From the NCBI GenBank assembly GCA_021200075.1, contig JAJQGZ010000065.1:1-5106 (forward strand): DNA of 5,106 nt, written 5' to 3'. The position numbers and the translations under genes were made by a program. Below are positions 1 through 5,106 of this stretch, in pieces (position 1 is the first letter of the stretch; every line of letters begins with the position of its first letter). The stretch is from Clostridiales bacterium. Lineage in GTDB: Bacteria > Bacillota > Clostridia > Oscillospirales > Acutalibacteraceae. The notes under the pieces are model-generated. The model was given only the letters and a program-made list of their open reading frames with translations. It searched no databases and was not told the DNA's origin.

Positions 1-25
1 CGTAATAATTCATCAACGGGATCAT
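1..25 (+). promoter_or_regulatory. Leader of the beta-galactosidase gene with a weak ribosome-binding site
   Basis: Only 25 bases precede the first start codon. GGGATC at 18-23 is the only purine-rich element, and it ends two bases before the ATG, so it is a poor and closely spaced Shine-Dalgarno match. The tandem TAATAA at 3-8 could be the end of an upstream gene, but this cannot be decided from so little sequence. The beta-galactosidase frame has no stop codon between position 2 and the ATG, so an upstream extension is not formally excluded. No promoter is visible; any promoter lies outside the window. Confidence 0.3.
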
Positions 26-3025
26 ATGAAATATAATTTAATAAATGATAATTTTAAAAAATTTGATATATTTAAGGAAAATGTACTTCAGCCGAGGTCG
101 TATTACATTCCGTTTGCAAGCGTTGATGAGCTTGCCAAAACGGATATAAGAACCGAAAGATATTCGTCGTCAATGGTCGATTGCCTTTCGGGTGACTGGG
201 ATTTTGTTTATTATCCCGATTGCCGCACAGCGGAGGGTGAGTTTGATACCGATAAAGTTAATTTTGACAGTATCTGCGTTCCGTCAACCTGGCAGCATAC
301 CGGTTATGAAAAACCGTATTATGTAAATACCAGGTATCAGTTTAAGCCTGATCCTCCTCATATCCCGGAGAATTGTCCCGTCGGGATTTACAGAAAATAT
401 TTTGAAATTGAAAATACCGAGCTTAATTACACACTCTGCTTTTTAGGCGTTGCAGGAAGTCTTGAGCTTTTCTGCAATGGCAAATATGTCGGTTATAGCG
501 AGGGGAGCCACAATACTTCTCTCTTTGAGCTTAACGATTTTATCCTAAAGGGCAGGAATGAAATTTTAGTTGTTAATCATAAATGGTCAAATGGCACATA
601 TCTTGAATGTCAGGATATGTTTCGCTGTAACGGAATATTCCGTGATGTTTTGTTTTATAAAACAAGGAATAACTCCATATACGACTTTAAAGCAAAAACC
701 GCAAAAAATCAAGACGGCGGATATTCGCTGGAGCTTATTCCGTCATTAAAGCTGACCGACGACTGCCAGCTTACGGTCTCGCTTTTTGACGATGGCGATT
801 TGATTGCTTCAAAATCCGTCAATGTTTCTCCTAAAGATATTGACTGCGTAAAATTCGACAGCCTTGATGTCAGCGAATGGAGTGCGGAAATTCCGTATCT
901 CTACGAGCTTGTTCTGACTTTATCGTCAAACGGCGGCGTTTGCGAGGTTATAAGGCGCAATATCGGCTTTAAGCATATTGAAATAAAAGGAAATGTATTT
1001 TTCTTTAATGATAAAAAAATAAAGCTTCTCGGAGTTAATCACCACGATACCAATCCGAAAACCGGCTATGTCCTCACCGTTGATGAAATGGAAAGGGATG
1101 TAAGCATTATAAAGCAGTATAACTGCAACTGTATACGCACCTCGCATTATCCGCCCGACCCGATATTCCTTGATTTGTGCGATGAATACGGAATTTATGT
1201 TGTTGACGAAGCGGATATTGAAACTCACGGCTGCGAAACCGAACTTCACCGCAGGGGTGCCTGTTCTCATAATCCCGAATGGCAGGGGCATTATTGGGAT
1301 AGGGTGAACAGAATGTTTGAACGGGATAAAAATCATCCCTGCATAACTATGTGGTCGCTCGGAAACGAAGCTCACGGATATAAAAATCAGGATTACTGCT
1401 GTGAAAATCTGAAGAAGCTTACCCCGATACCGATTCATTACGAGGGCGTTTTACGCACAAAACGCTGGGCATACGATGTTATTTCTCAGATGTACACTTT
1501 CCCCAATATTGTTCAAAAAATAGGCAAGGGGAGCGGTCTGCCGTCAAAGTATTATAAAAAACCTTTTTATCTTTGCGAATATGCTCACGCAATGGGCGTA
1601 GGAGCAGGAGAGCTTGAAAGATATGTTACGGCATTTTATAATGCCGATAATCTTATGGGCGGCTGTATATGGGAATTTGCAGACCACGCCGTATATCACG
1701 AAAACGGAAAATACCGTTACACCTACGGCGGAGATCACGCAGAGAAAAAGCACGACAGCAACTTCTGTGTTGATGGCTTGTTTTATCCTGACAGAACGCC
1801 TCATTCCGGCGCATATCAGATGAAAGCCTGCTACAGACCCGTAAGGGCAAAGAAAATTGCTGATAATAAATATGAATTTTTCAATCACAGATATTTTGCA
1901 AATGCAAAATTTGAGATTAGATACAGGCTTCTTATCGACGGAGTGCAGAGCCTTACAGGCAGCGTTGATGTCGATATTCCCCCGCAGAGTAAGCAGTGCG
2001 TCACGATTGACGAAATAAAAACCTACGCCGATAAAAATTGCATTATTATTTTTGATTATTACGACAATGATTTCAATATCGCTTCACAGCAGATAACTCT
2101 TTGCGAGGGAACTCTTGAATTTAAGCGTCCGAGCGGCCTCAGCAATATTAAGGTTGAGGAAACGCAAAATAAAATTTTTGTTTCTTTTTCCCACGGCGAA
2201 TTGATATTTAATAAGAAAACCGGCTTCATAGAATCATATGTCAGAAACGGCTTGGAATATATTAATCAAACTCCGTTTTCGGATTTTAAAGGCTTCGGTA
2301 TTCAGCTTTACCGTGCGCCTCTCGATAACGATATGTATATGAATATCGCCTGGCAAAAGTTCTGCCTTGATAAGACGCTTAACTGTTCGCATTATAAGGG
2401 CTTCAAGGCAAATGGAGCGGAGGTCGATATTTCGGTTTCGATAACGCTTAAATCAAAGACGGCAATCGGATATGCAAAGATAAACGGTGTGTATAGAATA
2501 TTTGAAAACGGCGAGATAAAGGTCGATTTTGAATGTACCTCAAGCACCGCCGATATTCTTGTTCCCCGATTCGGCGTTCAACTTGAAATGCCGTCACGCT
2601 TTGATAAAGTAAAATATTTTGCACTCGGCGATAAAGTCAATTTTCCCGATTTTAAGGAGCACGCACTCAGCGGTATTTACGAATCCTCCGTATCGGATAT
2701 GCACGAGGATTATATTAAGCCGCAGGAAAGCGCTGTCAGATGCAATGCCAGATTTGCCGAGATTACAGATGAAAGTTCAAACGGCTTCAGATTTGAAGCG
2801 GTTGATAATCCCTTTATCCTTTCGGTTAATCACTACACGCCTCAGCAGTGCGCCAAGGCAACTCACAGGGAGGATCTTTGCAATATGAACACCACCTGTA
2901 TCAATATTGATCGTGAGATGATGGGAGCAGGCTCAAATTCCTGCGGCCCGATTACTTCAAAGCAATATCGTCTCGGCTCGTTAAAGGGGAAGAAAATTTC
3001 ATTTACTGTTAAACCTTTGGGGTGA
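26..3025 (+). CDS. lacZ: Beta-galactosidase, glycoside hydrolase family 2 (LacZ type), cytoplasmic
   Basis: This enzyme hydrolyses terminal beta-D-galactosides such as lactose (EC 3.2.1.23) by the retaining GH2 mechanism. At 999 residues it is close to the usual 1,000-1,050 of LacZ-type enzymes, and I see all five expected domains: N-terminal jelly roll (about 50-215), Ig-like domain (about 218-320), TIM barrel (about 325-610), second Ig-like domain (about 615-700) and C-terminal beta-sandwich (about 705-995). The acid/base is Glu448 in SLGNEAHG and the nucleophile is Glu518 in LCEYAHAMG. Glu399 and His401 (IETHG) match the E. coli Mg2+ ligands; His340, His374 (TSHYP), Asn101 and Asp197 match other active-site positions. 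The barrel ends with NFCVDGLFYPDRTPH and the C-terminus carries GSNSCGP, as in Firmicutes homologues. There is no signal peptide, so it acts inside the cell on imported sugar. The ATG is supported by the N-terminal homology, though its ribosome-binding site is weak. It has 34 cysteines by my count. Family assignment is secure; natural substrate preference (lactose or other galactosides) is inferred. Confidence 0.96.
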   Translation: MKYNLINDNFKKFDIFKENVLQPRSYYIPFASVDELAKTDIRTERYSSSMVDCLSGDWDFVYYPDCRTAEGEFDTDKVNFDSICVPSTWQHTGYEKPYYVNTRYQFKPDPPHIPENCPVGIYRKYFEIENTELNYTLCFLGVAGSLELFCNGKYVGYSEGSHNTSLFELNDFILKGRNEILVVNHKWSNGTYLECQDMFRCNGIFRDVLFYKTRNNSIYDFKAKTAKNQDGGYSLELIPSLKLTDDCQLTVSLFDDGDLIASKSVNVSPKDIDCVKFDSLDVSEWSAEIPYLYELVLTLSSNGGVCEVIRRNIGFKHIEIKGNVFFFNDKKIKLLGVNHHDTNPKTGYVLTVDEMERDVSIIKQYNCNCIRTSHYPPDPIFLDLCDEYGIYVVDEADIETHGCETELHRRGACSHNPEWQGHYWDRVNRMFERDKNHPCITMWSLGNEAHGYKNQDYCCENLKKLTPIPIHYEGVLRTKRWAYDVISQMYTFPNIVQKIGKGSGLPSKYYKKPFYLCEYAHAMGVGAGELERYVTAFYNADNLMGGCIWEFADHAVYHENGKYRYTYGGDHAEKKHDSNFCVDGLFYPDRTPHSGAYQMKACYRPVRAKKIADNKYEFFNHRYFANAKFEIRYRLLIDGVQSLTGSVDVDIPPQSKQCVTIDEIKTYADKNCIIIFDYYDNDFNIASQQITLCEGTLEFKRPSGLSNIKVEETQNKIFVSFSHGELIFNKKTGFIESYVRNGLEYINQTPFSDFKGFGIQLYRAPLDNDMYMNIAWQKFCLDKTLNCSHYKGFKANGAEVDISVSITLKSKTAIGYAKINGVYRIFENGEIKVDFECTSSTADILVPRFGVQLEMPSRFDKVKYFALGDKVNFPDFKEHALSGIYESSVSDMHEDYIKPQESAVRCNARFAEITDESSNGFRFEAVDNPFILSVNHYTPQQCAKATHREDLCNMNTTCINIDREMMGAGSNSCGPITSKQYRLGSLKGKKISFTVKPLG

Positions 3026-3026
3026 T
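3021..3026 (+). promoter_or_regulatory. Ribosome-binding site of acpS overlapping the lacZ stop codon
   Basis: GGTGAT, extended upstream by two more G bases, matches the 3' half of the AAGGAGGTGATC Shine-Dalgarno consensus. It contains the TGA stop of the beta-galactosidase gene (3023-3025). Three bases separate it from the TTG at 3030. It decides the non-ATG start of acpS and suggests that ribosomes finishing lacZ re-initiate on acpS. Confidence 0.65.
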
Positions 3027-3029
3027 TTA

Positions 3030-3341
3030 TTGTACAGCGTAGGAGTTGATATTGTAAAAATATCAAGAATAGAGGAAAAGATAAAGAGCGAGAGCTTTTT
3101 GAGGGAAGTGTATACCGACAGAGAGCTTGAGCATTGCAGGAAAGCGGAAAATTATGCGGGGATTTTTGCCGCCAAGGAAGCGTATTTTAAATCCCTCGGC
3201 ACAGGGATTAAAAGACCCGTCTGTCAAGTAGAAGTACTTTACGCCGATAATGGCAAGCCGTATATTGCAAACGATAAAAACTGCGATGTTTCCGTCTCCC
3301 ACGACGGTGAATACGCAATTGCCGCTGTAGTAAGATGGTGA
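3030..3341 (+). CDS. acpS: Holo-[acyl-carrier-protein] synthase (4'-phosphopantetheinyl transferase, AcpS type)
   Basis: AcpS transfers 4'-phosphopantetheine from coenzyme A to the conserved serine of apo-acyl carrier protein, activating it for fatty acid synthesis (EC 2.7.8.7, cytoplasmic, Mg2+ dependent, normally a homotrimer). The N-terminus VGVDIVKISRI holds the Mg2+-binding Asp7. FAAKEAYFKSLGTGI (46-60) holds the second metal ligand, Glu50, and the KEA signature. The C-terminal SVSHDGEYAIAAVV (88-101) is the conserved core-strand motif with His91. At 103 residues it is shorter than the usual 115-125; the shortening seems to lie between GKPYI (75-79) and the SVSH motif, where a longer loop and helix are common. 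It begins with TTG, chosen because the conserved VGVDIV motif starts four residues later and a GGTGAT site stands three bases upstream. It lies 4 bases after lacZ and 4 before nnr, so it is almost certainly co-transcribed. Function is secure from the motifs. Confidence 0.94.
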   Translation: MYSVGVDIVKISRIEEKIKSESFLREVYTDRELEHCRKAENYAGIFAAKEAYFKSLGTGIKRPVCQVEVLYADNGKPYIANDKNCDVSVSHDGEYAIAAVVRW

Positions 3342-3342
3342 T
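3337..3342 (+). promoter_or_regulatory. Ribosome-binding site of nnr overlapping the acpS stop codon
   Basis: GGTGAT contains the TGA stop of acpS (3339-3341) and lies three bases before the ATG at 3346. This is the same arrangement as at the lacZ/acpS junction and supports translational coupling of acpS to nnr. Confidence 0.6.
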
Positions 3343-3345
3343 TTT

Positions 3346-4869
3346 ATGAGAGTTTTAACAGCAAAGCAGATAAAAAAGGTTGAAGAAACCGCATTTAAAG
3401 GCGAATGTACCGAAGCGTCGCTTATGCTTTCGGCAGGTACCACCTGCTATAAGCGGATAGTCAAGATTTTTAAAGCCGAAACTTTGAGTAACAGCAATAT
3501 TGCCGTCATTTGCGGCAACGGCAAAAATGCGGGCGACGGCTTTGTCATTGCATCTTTGCTGAAAAATTCAGGGGCAAACGCTTTTATAGTCCTTGCGGAT
3601 AAAGAACCGAAAATTGCAGAGCCTGTAAAGTATTTTAATATGGCAAAGAAAAATGGCGTAAAGTGCATTAACTTTACAGATAATTGTCTTGAAAGCAATG
3701 TCAATATAATAGTTGACTGCATTTTTGGCATCGGTTTTCACGGCGAGCCGAGAACTCCTTTTGACAGAGTATTTGAAGCTGTGAACAAATCCTCGGCAGC
3801 AGTTGTCAGTATTGATACTCCGAGCGGTACCGACGCAACAAACGGCAGTGTTGTCAGTGCGGTAAAAGCCGATTATACAATTGCAATTTCCACGCTTAAA
3901 TATGCTCATATTCTTCCGCCGGCAAACTCTTATTGCGGCAAAATTTTCACTGTCGACATCGGTATACCCGAAAGTTGCTATGACGATGAAATCACCTATG
4001 CCCACACTCTTACTCAACCACAGATTAAAAAGCTTTTTACCGCCAGGGATAAAAATTCAAATAAAGGCACTTTCGGTCATCAGCTTAATATTTGCGGTTC
4101 GTATTCTATGCCCGGCGCCGCCGTTATATGCGCCAAGGCAGGCTTGAGGAGCGGCGCAGGTCTTGTTAAATGCGCTTTTCCGAAATCAATATATCCCGTT
4201 TTAACATCTCATATGTCTCAGCCTCTTTTTAAACCCTTGTGCGAGAATGAGGACAAAACAATTTCAGTCGGTGCGATAAACGATATCTTTGACGAGCTGA
4301 AATGGGCAAGCAGTGTTGTTATCGGTTGCGGTCTCGGCAATAACGACGATACACAGGTTATAACCGACCAGGTAATAAAAACTTCCGAAGTGCCTATTAT
4401 TCTCGATGCCGACGGCATAAATGCAGTCGCTCCTTTCATAGATATAATTAAGGACAAAAAAGCACCCATTGTAATAACTCCTCACCCTGGGGAAATGGCA
4501 AGGCTTATCGGTGAAAGTGCCGACTATGTTCAGGAAAATCGGCTTCAGGTGGCAAAAGCGTTTGCGCAGGAAAATGATGTAATCCTTGTTTTAAAGGGAG
4601 CTGATACGATAGTCACCGACGGCAGCGAGGTGTTCTTCAACACCAACGGCAATCCGGGTATGGCTATGGGCGGTACGGGTGATATGCTTTCCGGTATGAT
4701 AAGTTCGTTTATTGCGCAGGGTCTTTCGCCGTTTGATGCCGCTAAGGCAGGTGTGTTTATCCACGGCCTTACCGGCGATATTTGCGCCTCTGAGCTTTCG
4801 CAAAGGGGAATGACCATTGACGATATGCTTTCTCTCTTGGGTGCGGTAATGTCCGAATTTGAGGATTAG
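3346..4869 (+). CDS. nnr: Bifunctional NAD(P)HX epimerase / ADP-dependent NAD(P)HX dehydratase
   Basis: This metabolite-repair enzyme restores NADH and NADPH that have been damaged by hydration. The N-terminal YjeF_N domain (about 1-212) interconverts the R and S epimers of NAD(P)HX (EC 5.1.99.6), and the C-terminal ribokinase-like domain (about 235-500) dehydrates the S form using ADP (EC 4.2.1.136). In the epimerase half I see GNGKNAGDGF (57-66), a variant of the usual GxGNNGGDG loop, then Asp124 in VDCIFGIG and Asp157 in SIDTPSG. In the dehydratase half I see KGTFGH (240-245), GAGLVKC (270-276), VIGCGLG (325-331), ILDADGIN (352-359), ITPHPGEMARL (377-387), LKGAD (416-420) and the GGTGDMLSG loop (442-450) with catalytic Asp446. 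The length of 507 is normal for the fused bacterial form. The ATG has a GGTGAT site three bases upstream. A place beside acpS is familiar in Firmicutes. Both domains look intact, so both activities are expected. Confidence 0.95.
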   Translation: MRVLTAKQIKKVEETAFKGECTEASLMLSAGTTCYKRIVKIFKAETLSNSNIAVICGNGKNAGDGFVIASLLKNSGANAFIVLADKEPKIAEPVKYFNMAKKNGVKCINFTDNCLESNVNIIVDCIFGIGFHGEPRTPFDRVFEAVNKSSAAVVSIDTPSGTDATNGSVVSAVKADYTIAISTLKYAHILPPANSYCGKIFTVDIGIPESCYDDEITYAHTLTQPQIKKLFTARDKNSNKGTFGHQLNICGSYSMPGAAVICAKAGLRSGAGLVKCAFPKSIYPVLTSHMSQPLFKPLCENEDKTISVGAINDIFDELKWASSVVIGCGLGNNDDTQVITDQVIKTSEVPIILDADGINAVAPFIDIIKDKKAPIVITPHPGEMARLIGESADYVQENRLQVAKAFAQENDVILVLKGADTIVTDGSEVFFNTNGNPGMAMGGTGDMLSGMISSFIAQGLSPFDAAKAGVFIHGLTGDICASELSQRGMTIDDMLSLLGAVMSEFED

Positions 4870-4871
4870 GA
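4868..4871 (+). promoter_or_regulatory. Possible ribosome-binding site of the lipoprotein gene
   Basis: AGGA begins inside the TAG stop of nnr and ends nine bases before the TTG at 4881. It is a short match, weaker than those at the two upstream junctions, but it is the only purine-rich element in the 11-base gap. Confidence 0.35.
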
Positions 4872-4880
4872 CTGAGCCTT

Positions 4881-5106
4881 TTGAAAAAAATATTTTTAAA
4901 TAAGTTATTTCCGATACTTATATTATTTCTGCTTTTGCCGGGCTGTAAAATTAAAGAATATACCCCCGAGATACCTTCGGCGTTTGAACAAAGTGCCGTT
5001 GCATCGTCGGGGGATTTTTCATATGAGTGCGTAATATGTAGCAAGGACGGAGCCTCCGCAGTACCTGTCACTTCTACGTTCGCTTCCGATTTGCTGATGA
5101 TTGGTA
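4881..5106 (+). CDS. Secreted lipoprotein, N-terminal part only (cut by the window edge)
   Basis: The open frame starts at a TTG and runs without a stop for 75 codons to the window end. The product begins MKKIFLNKLF, followed by a hydrophobic stretch (about residues 9-19, rich in Ile and Leu) and the lipobox LPGC with Cys22, a classic signal peptidase II site. The protein should therefore be exported, lipid-modified at Cys22 and anchored on the outer face of the membrane. The visible mature part (residues 22-75) includes a polar linker and then a segment with Cys50 and Cys53 (CVIC) and SDLLMIG, which may be the start of a beta-rich domain. I do not recognise the family with certainty. In Bacillus subtilis a LolA-like lipoprotein, YdcC, follows acpS, and the context makes that kind of protein a reasonable guess, but the catalytic or binding part lies outside the window. 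The TTG start is supported by the signal peptide beginning exactly there and by the 11-base distance from the nnr stop. Confidence 0.8.
   Translation, partial: MKKIFLNKLFPILILFLLLPGCKIKEYTPEIPSAFEQSAVASSGDFSYECVICSKDGASAVPVTSTFASDLLMIG

Noticed and set aside
926..1438. A 170-codon open frame on the minus strand inside the beta-galactosidase gene.
   Set aside because: It is antisense to the catalytic TIM-barrel region, has no recognisable domain or good ribosome-binding site, and is explained by the codon bias of the plus-strand gene.
1614..1823. A short plus-strand open frame in another reading frame within the beta-galactosidase gene.
   Set aside because: It overlaps the barrel region completely, and its translation has no recognisable motif or start signal.
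3026..3029. Possible frameshift or programmed fusion joining the beta-galactosidase and AcpS frames.
   Set aside because: Both proteins have complete conserved ends, the stop is clean, and the downstream gene has its own ribosome-binding site and start codon.
3063..3443. A 126-codon minus-strand open frame opposite acpS and the start of nnr.
   Set aside because: It is antisense to two genes with strong family motifs and has no independent coding evidence.
4884..4901. A/T-rich tract at the start of the lipoprotein gene, resembling the U-run of a terminator after nnr.
   Set aside because: There is no GC-rich stem before it, and it encodes the Lys/Ile/Phe-rich start of a convincing signal peptide.
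4963..5018. Inverted repeat CCCCCGA (4963-4969) and TCGGGGG (5007-5013) with a smaller nested CGGC/GCCG pair, followed by ATTTTT, resembling a terminator or attenuator.
   Set aside because: The outer arms are only 7 bp with a 37-base interior, the inner stem is 4 bp, and everything lies within the open lipoprotein frame. A 7-bp inverted repeat at this spacing is expected several times by chance in 5 kb.
4769..5071. A 100-codon minus-strand open frame covering the nnr/lipoprotein junction.
   Set aside because: The plus strand here carries the conserved end of nnr and a lipoprotein signal peptide with lipobox; the minus-strand product is low-complexity, basic and shows no motif.

Overview
The window is a densely packed, single-strand stretch of bacterial chromosome. 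All four genes read left to right and the gaps between them are 4, 4 and 11 bases. Moderate-to-low GC content, TTG starts on two of the four genes, extended Shine-Dalgarno (SD) cores of the GGTGAT type, cysteine-rich proteins and the protein subtypes point to an anaerobic Gram-positive of the Clostridia, probably a gut Oscillospirales/Ruminococcaceae-like organism. That assignment is an inference from style and not a database match.

Layout: positions 26-3025 encode a complete cytoplasmic GH2 beta-galactosidase of 999 residues with both catalytic glutamates. Positions 3030-3341 encode a short holo-[acyl-carrier-protein] synthase (AcpS) of 103 residues. Positions 3346-4869 encode a bifunctional NAD(P)HX epimerase/dehydratase of 507 residues, a metabolite-repair enzyme. 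From 4881 a lipoprotein gene begins and runs off the right edge; only its signal peptide, lipobox and about 53 residues of the mature protein are present.

The genes probably share one transcript, because there is no room for a promoter or terminator between them. At both the beta-galactosidase/acpS and acpS/nnr junctions, the upstream TGA stop lies inside a GGTGAT ribosome-binding core that sits exactly three bases before the next start, a layout suited to translational coupling. The acpS-nnr-lipoprotein part looks like a housekeeping block (carrier-protein activation, cofactor repair, envelope lipoprotein), reminiscent of the acpS-ydcC-alr neighbourhood of Bacillus. The beta-galactosidase is a catabolic gene placed directly in front of it.

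I found no RNA gene, mobile element, CRISPR array, long repeat or convincing terminator, and no sign of a new defence or mobile system. The most useful observations are the gene order, the repeated stop-in-SD junction, the unusually compact AcpS and the lipoprotein start at the right edge.
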